From: Tetraselmis striata
Taxonomy: Eukaryota; Chlorophyta; Chlorodendrophyceae; Chlorodendrales; Chlorodendraceae
NCBI GenBank assembly: GCA_006384855.1
Contig: VCJN01001388.1
Location: forward strand, 62,001-126,000
Reading direction: 5' to 3'
Length of the DNA: 64,000 nucleotides
Shown here: piece by piece, positions 46,401 through 58,888 of the stretch
Layout of the letters: every line of letters begins with the position of its first letter
Numbering within the stretch: the stretch's first letter is position 1
The notes under the pieces: generated by a model
Told to the model about the DNA's origin: nothing
The model's input: only the letters and a program-made list of their open reading frames with translations
Databases searched by the model: none
Program-made: the position numbers and the translations under genes

Positions 46401-46663
46401 GAGAGAAGATAAAGGCCACTCTGCCGCCCCTCACCGCGGCCAGAAAAGTGCCGGCCCCGGCGTCATGTTGCTCCTCAGATCTGCCGGTGTCCATGGTGGC
46501 TGTGGTGGTGTCCTCCTGGAGGGCCTGCTCTTCACGCCACTGTGGGCGCGGGCCGGCAGTTGGCCTAGTGGTGGGTCGTCCGGTCGTCGGAGTGACGGTC
46601 CACCGTTTCGCAGGAGGAACACGCTACCATTACCAATACGCGCGCCGACTCGCACAAATCAAA

Positions 46664-47605
46664 CATGTCTATTAGGCAACATCTTAAAACGGGTGGTCTG
46701 TCTGAAAGAATCAATGCCATTGTCTGTGAACTTGCTCGAGCGTTTTATGTTTTTGATGGCACCAATTGGATTTATCAATTGCCGTTGATTGAGTTTTCAT
46801 ATATATCTCATCTTGCACTTGGTATTGATGAACATGTACCGTTTGAGGCAAATTGCGGATCTAATCCTGAAACACCTCCATACTTGTTTGCCACGAGGCC
46901 AACAATACTTGTGTCAGTATGTGCTCAGCCGAAAATCCAGGATATGAAACACATCCAGGACCGACTCAAATCATGTCGATTCATAAGGATGAACTGACAG
47001 ATTGTTCTTCGTATGGAGAGGCAACCGACAGATGTTTCACTTTTCAATGTTGGAGATAAAGTGAGTAGTATCGTCACTTGCTTGTTGAAAATCAAAGGTC
47101 AACCAAACCATAAGTTAAATGGATAGACAGTTGGGTCCTTTTTCCGATTGTTGAGATCGACAGTTCGCAATTATTGTAGTTCCCGGATGCAATTGCCTCC
47201 GAGAATGAAGCTGCATCTGGTTCTCCGTGTGAATAGTTTTCGGCCTTGTCCGACTGCACCTTGTCGATCGGTTGTGCCAATAGTCACGGGTTCCGAGGAC
47301 GACCATGACACCTATGAATTTGAGATTGAGAAGATATCCGCCGTCAAAGTCGGCTTGCTGCCAGGATGCAGAGGATCTTAATTACATTCTTGGTACACTT
47401 TGCATATCCAGCTATTGCTCTTGTATGGCATCGTTTGTTTGATATTAATGTAGAACGGACTGTTGCTTTGCAAAGTTTTCTGGATACGCCAATGTGGCTA
47501 CATTTTACTGAGTTTGATGAGTTTCTGCAGCATGCGGCTAAATATCCGGCTCGAATCCAAACTGTAAAATATATACTTCTTCGCTGCCATGCATATGCAC
47601 GATGA
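46664..47605 (+). mobile_element. Ty3/gypsy integrase C-terminus relic (copy 1)
   Basis: The 46665-46997 frame contains GGLSERINAIVCELARAF and LPLIEFSYISHLALGIDEHVPFE, matching the end of a gypsy integrase core. After a stop the 47148-47381 frame has PPRMKLHLVLRVNSFRPC and EIEKISAVK, the GPY-like/chromodomain junction. The 47366-47605 frame carries WHRLFDINV and FTEFDEFLQHAAKYP, a chromodomain-like tail. A homologous copy lies inverted at 57840-58880. The RT half is absent. Confidence 0.75.
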
Positions 47606-49090
47606 ATAAAACATATAGGGGGCGGGGCACTTTTTGGAACCACCAGTAGCAAATTGCCGTCTACGCCTTGGCAACCCCACCATACGGTGGCCTCAGCCAC
47701 CCTCTGTGTAGTGCTATGATGTTGATGCACTACTGTTGTATGTCACTGCTACTTGCTACCACTATTGTTGCTGCTTTGGCTGCTTTTCTGCATTGCTAAC
47801 TCCCGGCTGCGCAATGATGCCTGCCTTTCCACTTCTCGCATCATCACAGCATAGTTGGCCTTCGCGCCCCTCAAGATCACCTCGTAGCCGGCACGCTCGC
47901 ATGTTTTGCATAGGTAATGCACCGGCACCGCGCAATTTTCCGTCATCGTGCTGCTTATTGGCTCCACCCATGCCGCCATCGCTGTAAATATCCCGCATAA
48001 TATGTCGCAGCGCCGATCGCCCCACCGCGCCGGCTGTGGCGGTCCGCCGGCCCCCCGTGCCGCTCGCCTCCGCAGCGCGCCTCTTCGCTACAGCCGTCCG
48101 TCCATGGTCTTACGCCCGAGATGGCCGCCAGCCGATTCCTCTCGCTGCATGGCTGCGACTCTCTCAAGGCACTCCGACTTCGGTCTCCTAGCCCATGAGG
48201 TGCTGCCATACCCTGGCCTCTTCGCGCCGGAACGTCCGCCCCGACTTTTAAGTGCATGGCTCCCGTCCCATCGTCGCGCTGCCTCGTCGCCCTCGCCCGG
48301 TTTGGGGGCTGGGCGAGTATTGCATTCGTAATCCCCGTACTGCCAATTCGCGGTAGTCGTTGCTCGTACTGGCGGCCGCCCGCAGTAATCCGGGAATTAC
48401 GACGCTACTTATCACGTGATGGAAAGAGGCGGGATTTGGAAACGAAAGAGGATATGGCCAGAAACTTGAGCCGTAATTCCACTTCATGTGTTCCCTTACT
48501 ACTGTAATGGTTAGAGATGGCAGTAGGCCCTAAGAACAACCCAGTCTGAGCGATGGAGAGCTGCAACATGCTAGCACCTCGTACTCAAATAAGTTCCATT
48601 TCAATTTGTTTTGCATAGGGGCAAAACTGTGATGTACTATACAATATGTAACTCATCATCCACAAGTCTTCCGCCCGCATCACGTGTCCATCAACGTAAT
48701 GCAACATCAGTGAGCGCAGCATAGCAAGCATGAAGGGGGCAGCAAAGATGGCAACAAGCCTCACTTCATAACCATGCACACACTGCACACAAGGTGGGGA
48801 TATTACTCCATGGTGGGCTCTTCTTGTTTGTGATGTACTTTATGTCCACCGGAGCAGCACATGTCAAGCGGTCATCACATACAAAGGAGGCGTGATGAGG
48901 CTAGTCCTCATTCAGGGGTTGCATGCCACACATGATAATTCAGATGAATTCTGACCATCTGCAAGGCCATTGGCAGCCAGCCCAGTACTGCTCTAGTACT
49001 GAATACGAAGTTTCGCCCCGAGATAAGAAATATTCCCCTCAGTTTCTCCAGAAACCGAGGAAACATGACATTTATTGGGAACTGCCCTAT
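47606..49090. other. Spacer, no recognised gene
   Basis: Reverse frames at 47749-48025 and 47955-48257 have moderately protein-like composition (for example CKTCERAGYEVILRGAK) but match no family I recognise. There are no convincing splice signals. Could be element remains. Confidence 0.35.
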
Positions 49091-49104
49091 TAGCGGTATA
49101 TATA

Positions 49105-49376
49105 TGTTAAGATCCATGTGGACATGCGGGCCATGTGTACATGGAGCGGTCCATGTGAACATGGAGCCTCCATTGACCCATGTCCGCATGGCCCGTACCA
49201 TGTACACATGGAGTTAACCGAAAACGGTCCATGTAAACACGGGTCGTTGGTTGACCCATGTACACATGGACTGCCCTCGACAAACGACCATGTACACACG
49301 GACCGGCCCATGTACGCATGGAGCGCGGTACTTGGACCATTTACACATGGATCCACGCTATCCAGCGCATGTGTGA
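49105..49376. repeat. Palindrome cluster, CCATGTnnACATGG type (cluster 1)
   Basis: About ten 14-bp words close to CCATGTNNACATGG spaced 20-35 bp apart, for example CCATGTGTACATGG, CCATGTGAACATGG and CCATGTACACATGG. It begins after TATATATGTTAAGATCC, the same word that starts the larger palindrome element at 50640. Tandem His-Val/Met-Thr-Trp frames on both strands are a by-product. Confidence 0.8.
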
Positions 49377-50354
49377 TATGGTAAGTTTTCGTCCGCATTT
49401 GAAGGCAAGATTAATTCGATTTCAATTAAGTTCAAATTAATTAAGTAGCAGATGCAATTAACTTTAAATTAGAGTGAAATTAAAGAGAGACTTCGATTAA
49501 ATTTTATTTTATTCTAGAATTTAGTTCATTACACGAAATGGGGTGGCAGCTCCCTGAGCGCTTGTGCCAGCACCATGGTCCTCAATGTTCGGACAACAGT
49601 TGTTAATATCAGGGTGACACCTAGAGTTGCATCTCCTACCAGCTTTGCGGCAATTGCACACACTGGTGGCACAGTCACGGCCCTTTACACGTGCAATTGA
49701 TCATTCCTTGGCCCCCAAAAAGTGACACTGATCTTACACCTTTGAGGGAGATCTTCTTCCATGATGCTTGGTCGCTCCCCTTCTCTACCACACCCGCCAA
49801 GCGCACCCGCGCGGGTGCAATGTTGCGCAACTGATCCAGATCTTGCTGCCCATATGTGGTCTTGATAACACCCGCGTCCACAACCACTATGTAAGAATTT
49901 CATTCTGTGACCTGCACAACAGGGGGTTGGGGGAGGGTATTTGAGAAAGAAGATGTGCGCGTCATCACTAGGACACATCAAGCATGCATTGCCTCAACTA
50001 ACCTCCGTACGGTCGATCTTCGGCCGGCCCATCCTCCGGTGCGGCAGTGCCTGCGGTAGCATCACTATTGCGTAATCCCATAGTACCGACCAGAGCCGGC
50101 CAGAGGTTGTCCCGGAAAGGGGATTGCGCAGCTGCGATTGAGCGCGTTACTGTGGGGACGAGTGAGCACGACCTGTCCGCATGGGGTTTTATTAGCGACT
50201 GTACCTGGCGCCCGATCGTAGCTCCCGCGCCGGCACGGCACTCGTCCGCAGAATGGCGGGCGCCGCAGCGCCAACCAGCACCTGCCCGTACAAAGGTCGG
50301 GTCGTAGCCGCGATCTGGCGCCTACCCGAACAGCACCTTACCCGCCACCGTGCG
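49377..50354. other. Spacer between palindrome clusters
   Basis: The first part is very A/T-rich (49400-49530); the rest has no supported gene. The 49675-49981 reverse frames and the 50047-50307 forward frame have no recognised similarity. Confidence 0.35.
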
Positions 50355-50604
50355 TCGTGGCCATGTGCAGATGGGCTTGCCTAGAGCGGCCCATTTGAAC
50401 ATGGGACGCGACTGACGTTCCATGCTAATATGGTTCGACCCATGTGCACATGGGCCGACAGACGGCCCATGTCCACACGGACAATCATGACCCGGATTGC
50501 TCCATGTGTACATTGTACGGGGCCATGTGGACATGGGTCAATGGAGGCTCCATGTCCACATGCATGGACCGCTCCATGTACACATTGACCGCATGTCCAC
50601 ATGG

Positions 50605-50610
<6 letters not shown>
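50355..50610. repeat. Palindrome cluster, CCATGTnnACATGG type (cluster 2)
   Basis: About ten further imperfect CCATGTNNACATGG words (for example CCATGTGCACATGG, CCATGTGGACATGG), ending at a (TA)n run at 50608-50640. Confidence 0.8.
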
Positions 50611-50639
<29 letters not shown>

Positions 50640-50652
<13 letters not shown>

Positions 50653-51350
50653 GTATATATATGTTAAGACCCATGTACGAAAATGCCCCGTGTACACACA
50701 GGTCGCCCTGTGTATACACATGTCATCAATTTGACCTGTGCATACACAAGTCATATTTTTAATTGACCCGTGTACACACATGTCATTATTTTGCATGTGT
50801 ATATACATGTCGAGACCGTAATGACCTGCTGTGTACACGGGTCATGTTTACTTCGATCGCGACCTGTGTACACACATGTCATTTTTTATGACCCGTGTAC
50901 AAACATGTCAAAGTGATCATAACCCGTGTACACACATGTCATTACGGTATCGACATGTGTATACACGGGCCACCAATGATACCTAAGACCCGACATCTTG
51001 TTTGCGCATGGGGCATCTGTGAAATGGTCTGGGTGAAAACATGTAGCGTACTTGGATCATATGTCATATGACATGTGTACAAACAAGGCAGCGATGTTCG
51101 CACTTGGGTCATTTCTATGACCTGTGTGTATACATGGCGATTTCAAGTGACATGTGTATACACGGGTCAAGGTCAAAATGACATGTGTGTACACAGGTCA
51201 ATGCAAGTGACCTGTGTGTACAAGGTAATGCCATGTGTATACACAGGGGCACCTATATGCGCTGTGTATACACAGGGCATTTTGACCATGACCTGTGTAT
51301 ACACAGGGCATTTTCGTACATGGGTCTTAACATACATATATTCTATTACA
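50640..51350. mobile_element. MITE-like element packed with 18-20 bp palindromes
   Basis: Ends are inverted repeats of about 35-45 bp: the left begins ATATGTTAAGACCCATGTAC, then GAAAATGCCC; the right is its mirror (GGGCATTTTCG, then TACATGGGTCTTAACATA). Inside lie about 18 imperfect palindromes close to GACCTGTGTATACACAGGTC, with variants GACATGTGTATACACGGGTC and CCCGTGTACACACATGTC, separated by 10-30 bp of unrelated sequence. No coding capacity. It is probably related to clusters 1 and 2 through the shared GTTAAGA(C/T)CCATGT start. Confidence 0.8.
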
Positions 51351-51505
51351 TTCTATAATTGCCGGACTTACAGCATCATACTTGAAACATTTTAGCGACC
51401 TACGCAAAATGATGGTCGCTACGGCTACATTTTTTGCCACGACGATCAGAGGCGATCCACGATCTCTGTTCCTCGAACTGAGGAAGACCACGACGATCCG
51501 CGACA

Positions 51506-51515
51506 CCCCCCCCCG

Positions 51516-51547
<32 letters not shown>

Positions 51548-51611
51548 ACCTTTAAATAGGACGTGACAGCAGCTGCAGCGGACCCCATAGCAGGTGATTT
51601 CCGTTGCACCC
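51506..51611 (+). promoter_or_regulatory. Poly-C tract and TATA-like box before the hydrolase gene
   Basis: A run of about 43 C with one G (51506-51549) is followed at once by TTTAAATAGG, a TATA-like word 54-61 bp upstream of the ATG at 51612. Position and composition fit a core promoter; this is inference. Confidence 0.45.
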
Positions 51612-53491
51612 ATGTTGCCTTGCTGCGCCGCACTTGTCGGGCGGGCGTGCCCGCCGGTAGCTTCGATCGCCGGCAGTCCCTCGCCGCGGCGCGCCGCACC
51701 CACGCTCTCCGCGCGCCTTCCTGCTCAGCACCGCAGCCGACCCGCGGTCCGCGGGACCGAACAGCAGGAGGGGCAAACTTTGCGGCGGCTGGCCTCCGCT
51801 CAGGAGCCTGTCGCAGCCCCGGAGGCGGCGCAGCAGCCGTGGGAGAGTCGCGAGTGGGAATGGAAGAATGGTTGGCGGATAAAGTATGCGGTGCGCGACT
51901 GCACGCCGCCCAACTGGACCCCCGCCTGGCCTTTGCCGCGGTAGCAGCCTCACAGGCTGACGCGGGCTGCGCTGCGCTGCGGACCAGGTGGCGGGCGAGG
52001 GGCCGCCGCTGCTGCTGGTGCACGGCTTTGGCGCCAGTTTAGGCCAGTTCCGGAAGAACATCCCAGTGCTGGCGGACGCAGGGTACAAGGTGCGCTGCAG
52101 GCTTGCCACCGATTGCCACCAAGGTTCATGTGTGAGATGACGTCCATGCCACCTAACAATGACCATTAACTGTCATAGCCTACTGCAGTAAATACCAAGA
52201 GAACTGCTTCCGTGATGAGTGTTTTTCAATCTTGTGCATGATTGAAGTTTCCCATCTGCGCTTCCCCGGGGGATGTAAGCGACATGGCGCCACCACCTTT
52301 GCCTCTGGGAACTGCGTTGCGCCAGGCGGGTGCCCGCTGCCTCATCAAGCTGCCAAATAAGCGATCCGATTGCGCCCGCCGCCGCAGGTGTACGCGGTGG
52401 ACCTTCTGGGCTTCGGCGGCTCCTCCAAGCCGGCGGAGCTCCAGTTTACCATGCAGGTGTGGGCGGAGCAGCTGGTGGACTTCGTGGGACAGGTCATCCA
52501 GGCTGACGCCGGGCCCGACGTGGGTGTCGTGATGGTGGGCAACTCCCTGGGCAGCCTGGCCGCCATCATGGCCAACAGCGTGCTGCCTGCCAAGGCGGTC
52601 CGTGGTACAGTGCTACTCAACTGCGCCGCGGGCATGAACAACAAGGTACCGCATTCCCCGTCTGTTGGACGGGTCATCTGCCCCCCTGTGTCCTCCTAGC
52701 TGGAAAGCTAGCACGGCGTTGCACCTGACGCGGCCTCGTGCCCGGGGCGCCCGGCCATCCCCGCGCCGCAGGCTGTCAAGGGCGACTGGCGCATCCAGCT
52801 GGCGATGCCGCTGTTCCTGCTCATTGACTTCATCCTCAAGTCCGCGGTGGGGCGCACGCTGTTTGACAACGTGCGCCAGCCGGAGAACATCCGCGGTGCG
52901 CTGCAGAGCCTCTACTCCTCCGCGGACAGCGTGGACCAGGAGCTGGTGGATCTCTTCTATCAGCCCTCCTGCGATGAGGGCGCTGCGGACGTCTTCATCT
53001 CCGTGTACACAGGTGCCCCCCGAATGCCCATTTGGGGCTGCCGCGAGGGAAGTCCCATGCTCCGGCATCGGCAGAGAGAGTGCGGCATGTGCCTGACGAG
53101 GCACGCTGCCATCTCGCATCTGCAGGCCCGGAGGGCGGCCCCTCCCCGCTGGACGTCCTGCCAGCGTTGCAGGGCCCGCTGCTGGTGCTGTGGGGCGAGG
53201 AGGACAGGCTGACGCCCCGCGACGGGCCCGTGGGCCGTGCGTTTGAGGCGCTGCCGGAGCTGCGGCCCGCAACGGCGTTTGTGCCGCTCCCGGACTGCGG
53301 CCACTGCCTGCACGACGACCGGTGCGGGCGCCTGCCCTCCGCTGCCCCTCCTCTCCAGCTTCCTGCCTGGCGCGATGGGCGAGCGGCCAGCCCATGTGCT
53401 CACCCCTTCCCTCCTGGCATGCTGCTTTGCCTTCCTCAGGCCTGACCTGGTGCACGCGGAGCTGCTCCCATGGCTGGCGGCTCTCCCGTGA
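51612..53491 (+). CDS. Alpha/beta hydrolase, probably plastid (pheophytinase-related clade)
   Basis: Six phase-consistent exons: 51612-51890, 51988-52089, 52388-52645, 52772-53012, 53126-53321, 53440-53491; 375 residues, the normal length for the clade. Residues 1-80 are rich in Ala, Arg, Ser and Pro with few acidic residues at the start, as in a chloroplast transit peptide. The fold landmarks are HGFGAS (oxyanion loop, H105), YAVDLLGFGGSSKP, the nucleophile elbow GNSLGS with Ser180, Asp320 in GEEDRLTP, and His353 in DCGHC, so the catalytic triad is complete. The HGFGAS-FRKNIPVLA and VDLLGFGGSSKP wording is that of plastid hydrolases related to pheophytinase, which removes phytol from pheophytin, but the substrate cannot be read from the sequence. 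GTG ATT upstream (51594) is not a likely start. Confidence 0.88.
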
Positions 53492-55007
53492 ACGGATCCG
53501 CCTCACTGCAAGGCCGGGGGATGCTGCGTGCTGCAGTCAACAGAGTCAAACGTTGTTGGCAAGGCGGCGTGGCTTCCTACACGCGGGCGCGCACTCCTAG
53601 CCACGCCGAATGCACGCGTGGCTCTTGCGGGGCGTTCCATGTCTGGTGTTTATCGTCACGCGCATGGCACCGCTCTCCGGTAGCAGCCAATGCGCCATGT
53701 GCCGCATGTGAACCTTTCTCTGGACGCAGCTACTTTGGCATCGTAGCTGTAGAGCAGTGACCTGCATCCACATCTGTGGCTCTTGGCAACTTGACGACTC
53801 TGTCTGTGTGCTCACACCGGAAGTAGCATGTGCCATCCTCACAGGGGTCAGATGGACCCCTGGAGAAGTGCTGGCATTGATGTGCAAGAGTTGTTACGAA
53901 TCGCCGTGTGCAGTGCACGTGGAGCGCAGTCTTACTTGCCGGGAACTGTGCAAAGAAGAAACGCGTGCTTCTGACTGCTGAAACGCGGATAATTGAGATA
54001 GCATATTGCTGCCTTGGAAGAAAAAGAGTGCTGGTGCCTGCAGTACTGTATTGTAATTGTGACACACCCAGGCGGGCATCCTGCCCCTGGGAAGGAAGGG
54101 GGGGGGGGGGGGGGGGGGGGTCTGAATTTCACTACGTCTGTTCTGAACGCGCAATAGGTTGTACATATATATAATATTGTCGACTATGTAATCATATGTA
54201 TATACATGTATAAATACATGTGTGTGTACATACATATATATATATATGGATAGATAGATAGGTACATGTATGTATATACATGTTTTTTATATTTGTGTCT
54301 ATATGTATACCTATATATAGCGATACAGATCCACACATATACATATATACATACACACACAAATATATTTACATATATGTATGTATATGTGTATACGTAT
54401 ATACACGCGTACATATACATATATACGTGTATATACATGTGTGTGTATATGTATATGTGTATGTATATATGTTCATGTATTTACACATACATATATATTC
54501 TTATGTCTATATATGTACATATTCTTCGGTAACCTAGCTTAAATTGCGATAATGAAACAGCAGGACCATCATCATCAGCTGGATGAGAATCCTGGATGAG
54601 ATTGGGCACATATAAGGGATGAATTATAGAGCAGTGTATATTCCCGAAAGCAAAATGTAAGTCTATAAAAAGAAATAGTATAAGCGCGATGCGAGAGAAA
54701 CTTCCACTGCATGTACGTTCTATATATACTAGCGCATAGGTGGCATAAACTTAAATTGCGGGACCTGCCCTGACCGTGTTTTACCACCTTTCTAGAATTC
54801 TCCAATTATGTCCTGCTACTGTTATATGTAGTCTCTCTATAGCGGACAATTATTATCCAGTCAAAATATATTCATGGTATAGTAGGATATTGATTGCTGA
54901 AGTTGCATCACAAGGAAGTGATATATATGTGATAAATATATTTGCTAGCTAGATTGCGATATCTAGATTACGGTATTTAAGTATACTATTGATTAATATG
55001 CTTGATT
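53492..55007. other. Downstream spacer with poly-G and TA-rich microsatellites
   Basis: After the hydrolase stop: a G22-type tract (about 54099-54120) and a long (TA/CATA)-rich stretch (54170-54525) that gives artificial Tyr/Ile/His-rich frames. TGTAATTGTG near 54051 could contain an algal poly(A) signal but is 560 bp past the stop. No further gene seen. Confidence 0.45.
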
Positions 55008-55690
55008 ATGACCCTTGAGACGAGTGGGCTGCGCCCAGCGGACCGCTCGCGGCCGTCGGACTTGACGCTGGCGGGGTGGGGGGGGGGGGGGGGGGCGTGC
55101 GATTACATGATCGACTTCGCGTGCGTGTCCTCCACGACCCCCACTTGGAGCAACGACCCCCGCTGGTGCACCCCGGGAATCGCGGCGACCGAGGCGGAGC
55201 ATGGTAAGTTGGCAGCGGACCGGGCGTCTTCCGTACCCAGTGCAGGGTGTTCACCGGTACTGCCCTTTTGTGGTTGAGGACCGCGGCCGTCTCGGGAAGT
55301 CCGCTTTGACGGTGGTCTACATCTTCGCTGTGCTGTTGGGTGTGCGCAACTTCCCTGGCGGTCCTTCCGCCCCGACCTCATGCTTCCTTCGTGGTCAATC
55401 CGTTCAGGCACTTCGGAACTTTGTCGCCAGCCAACCCGCTGAGTTCCGCCGTCACCTGTCGCGCATACGGCGGGGGCTGTTGCAGCGGGTCTCGGCTTGC
55501 GTGCATGGTACCATGGGTGGCATTCTCGCTGCCGGTGTGCAGATGGCCAAGTATGATGCGCGGGCTCGTGCCCATTCTGCGTCTTCTCATGTTGTTGCTT
55601 CCACCTCGAAGTTGTTGTAGAGGACCTTTCTGATTGTCCTTTTTTTTTTTGGTGATTCCCTAATATCGCCTTCTGCTGCTAGCTCATGTT
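55008..55690 (+). mobile_element. LINE ORF2 C-terminal end (5'-truncated copy 2)
   Basis: Near-identical to 6784-7470, from GACCCTTGAGACGAGTGGGC through the stop and the 3' tail AGAGGACCTTTCTGATTG. An extra base near 55234 (GTACCC against GCCCC in copy 1) shifts the frame, splitting the protein into 55002-55277 and 55201-55620. The left edge joins AT-rich unrelated DNA abruptly, as expected of a 5'-truncated insertion. Confidence 0.8.
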
Positions 55691-56346
55691 ATTATATTGA
55701 TTATGCTTGGTACTACTACTCATTATAATGGGTATTATTCATTATGCTAGCTATATTATGTATCAGCTTTGTGTGATTATGCCGATCGATACCGATCTGG
55801 CCCTATATATAGGTTCAGCAATAATTTCATGAAGGTGTTTTTTTGCGAATAATTCCTGTATACCAGTACGAATCGACTCGTATTTCTTTCACGGTACCCG
55901 TTTCGACTCCCCGTGTTTCGATACCCGTTAGGCCAATAAGAATTGTGCGTTTTAGGTGCCATATCTCGCTCCAAACAGGAAATAAAGGGGTGTAAAAAAT
56001 TGATAGCTGCTCCTGCATGGCCCAAAGTTTTGATGCTAGAACTTTCCACTTTGCTTGCCAGCTCACACTAACCGTCGTACCGTACGCACCACAAAACCCT
56101 CGCCAGCACTGCCGCCGCCGGCGCCACCTCCGGCGCGGCTAGGCCAGCATGTTGTTGTCGGCCCGAGCGAAAGAACTGTCAGTCTACAACCACGCCTACC
56201 TTACGTCGCCAGCCTTATTCGGCTTGAGTAGCGGACGCCATGACGGTATCCACCAGGCACACCGTTAAGGTGGAGAGGAAGTGGGACGGCATAGTGCTTT
56301 CCGCTAGGCCCGTGCTCTATCCCCTAAAGCAGGATTGGCTAGAGGC

Positions 56347-56640
56347 ATGCTAGAATATGCAGTGAACGACCTGGACCCTAGCCTATTCTTTGAGCTCGTT
56401 GAACACGTTGCGGTGGCCGTCGTGGAGCATGAGTTGTTCAGCTCGCCATCCTCGGGCAAGAAGAAACGGCGTTTGACTGGCGAGTCCGGTGGCAGCCGCA
56501 TGCTCTAGGACAACATGTGGGATGCGATGGAAGAAATGCCCACTCGGCATTTCAAGTTCTCCTGGTGGCACACGCCAGAAGGGGGAGGGACAGCCATTGG
56601 ACAGTACTTTAATCGTGTGGTTGTGCTGTGCATGATGCCC
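56347..56640 (+). pseudogene. Interrupted ORF of unknown origin
   Basis: An ATG at 56347 opens a frame (LDPSLFFELVEHVAVAVVEH) that meets a TAG near 56508 and continues in frame as DNMWDAMEEMPTRHFKF to about 56640. Composition is protein-like (acidic helix, then a KKKRR basic cluster), which suggests a decayed coding sequence, perhaps from a DNA transposon, but no family was recognised. Confidence 0.3.
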
Positions 56641-57837
56641 TCATACCTTGATATGCACACCTACATGTATGGCAGCTATATATGCACAATATATGGACAA
56701 CTGCAACACTTTTCCCTGGACACTGATGATGTTGATAGTACTCTACACAGTACATCAGCCACCTACAAAACTTCGGGAGGGGGGGGGGGGGTGGGTCATA
56801 TCAGAGGGGGGGGGGGGGGGGTACCTAAAACACACTTACAATTCTTACTGGCGTTATTGCCCGTTTCGACTCGTTGTGCATGATCGTCGCAGTAGCTAGA
56901 TGTATGCTGCGTGGTGATAACTCGTCGCAATCGTGTACGCTATCTTATTGGCTGGGCTGCATCGGTGCGCATTCATGTAACTTGATCTAATATAAAAATA
57001 TAGGTGTATTTTCTTAATATATGGGCAGCACACAATAAGAAAACGTCATGAGTGCTATCCGAATATACTCGCATTACGACTGCGATGTACTTGTTAGTTC
57101 TCTTTCAAGAAAAGGCAACCTATCAACACATATTCTATTATATTCTACTCTACTATGTTATATCTTGTTCTATTATACGTTTCTTATATTGTTTTTCTAA
57201 TGTATTTGCCCAACTTGCTTAATCGTAATAGACTGGTGAGTCCGCTACTACTACCATGTACCAATTATGTACCCCGCTGTAGGAAATCACAGGTCATATA
57301 ATCGACGTCATATCCTAAAGCAGGGTTTCCTCTAGATGTAATATAGTTGCGAATCTTTGCTGGTTGCCGACAGGTAGCGACTACTGATCTTGTCATACGG
57401 ATTTCGAGTCCCATCCTTGATAAATAGTTCTTTCGTCTCTGTTGCTACTATCTCTACAAGTGCTGCGGGTATAATAATAAGGATGCGAGTATACCACATA
57501 TCCTTATAGCCAGCATTGGTCCTAATGTGTAAATAATAAAAGTGCGCGCAACTACAAATCGACGGCCGCTGATAAATACAGCAGAAACTAAGTAAACTTC
57601 GCCCCGGGTCACCGGCAGAAGCCGCCCTAGCACTTGACCTCTTTCGCCAACGCCTGCAGTTGTAGGTCTGGCCGTAGTAATTAGACCGTTGCATCATTCG
57701 AACCCCGAAGGGCTCATGTATAATTCGGGTAAAGCCGGGACACGGACCCGGTCGATACTGCCCTGAAGTGACAGAGCCGGTTCAACCACATAGGCGTACC
57801 CATAAAACTTTGTAAAGCGACCGCCCATTTCATCACA
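56641..57837. other. Spacer with two G tracts
   Basis: Two poly-G runs (56777-56791, 56806-56821) and then AT-rich DNA. The 57332-57697 reverse frame has no recognised similarity. Confidence 0.4.
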
Positions 57838-58885
57838 TCAAACAAACGATGCCACACATGCGCGATCGCATGATCTGCAAAGTGCACCAAAATGTAATTG
57901 AGATGCTTCGCGGCCAGGCATCAAGCCACCTTTCACTGCGGATATCTTTTCAATTTCTAATTCCTGGCTGTCAGGGTCTTCCTCAGAACCCGTGACCATT
58001 GGCACAATCGGTCGAATATATGCAGTCTGACAAGGCCTCAAACTATTAACATGGAAAACCGGATGCAACCTCATTCTCAGAGGTTACTATGACCGGAAAT
58101 AATAATTGTCAATTTTCGATCGCAACAATCGGAAAAGGACCCAACTGCCTATCCATTAACTTTTGGTTAGGCTGGCCTTTGATTTTCAACAAGATGGTAA
58201 CGATACTCACTTTATCTCCAACATGCAAAACGGAAACATCCCTCTGTTGCCTCTCGGTAGGACGAACAGTAATCTCATTCTAATATTGAATTTCCAAAAT
58301 CGATTTCACTAACTCACGGATGTCTTTTATGTCATCCCGAATTTTCTGTTGAGCATTGACTGATACACGTATTGTTAGCCTCATGGCAAGTAATAAGTCA
58401 AAAGGCGCTTCAGGATTAAATCCGTGATTAACCTCAAATGATGCATCGTCAATACCAAGTGCACGATTAGAATTATACGAAAATCCCATTAATTAACGGC
58501 AATTGATCAACCTATTGGTGCCCTCAAAGCAACAAAACGCTCGTGCCAACTCACAGCCAATAGCGCGAATTCTTTCAGTCAGACCACCCGTTTCATGATG
58601 TTAGCCGCAAGACATATTTAATTTAGACCCAAGGCGACGCCACAAAGTCTGCCAAAAGATGAAATAAATCTCGGATCACGGTCGAAAAATATAGAACCCT
58701 TGCTAAACCATGTAGCGTCTATGCTTCCTTCAGAAACAATTCAGCCGAGTATTCACCAGTCATATAGTTTTACTCGTCGGAATATGCTTGACGGGTTAAG
58801 TGGCATACAACCAACATTGCATCAAAACCATTGCCCATAGGTAAATCGATAATGAAATCCAAACCATATGATCAACATTACCGAG
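57838..58885 (-). mobile_element. Ty3/gypsy integrase relic (copy 2)
   Basis: Reading the reverse strand from 58885 down: an integrase core in broken frames (LPMGNGFDAMLVVCHLTR, then FFDRDPRFISSFGRLCG, then HETGGLTERIRAIGCELARAF), FSYNSNRALGIDDASFEVN, KIRDDIKDI, and MRLHPVFHVNSLRPC with ELEIEKISAVKGG. Several stops and frameshifts make it non-functional. It ends exactly where the 230-bp direct repeat begins at 58889. Confidence 0.75.
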
Positions 58886-58888
58886 ATT

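Noticed and set aside
49105-51350. CRISPR array
   Set aside because: Repeat units vary between copies, are themselves palindromic, and the intervals between them are irregular and short; the genome is eukaryotic and no cas gene is present.
52613-53506. Reverse open frame of 297 codons
   Set aside because: Antisense to the well-supported alpha/beta hydrolase exons.
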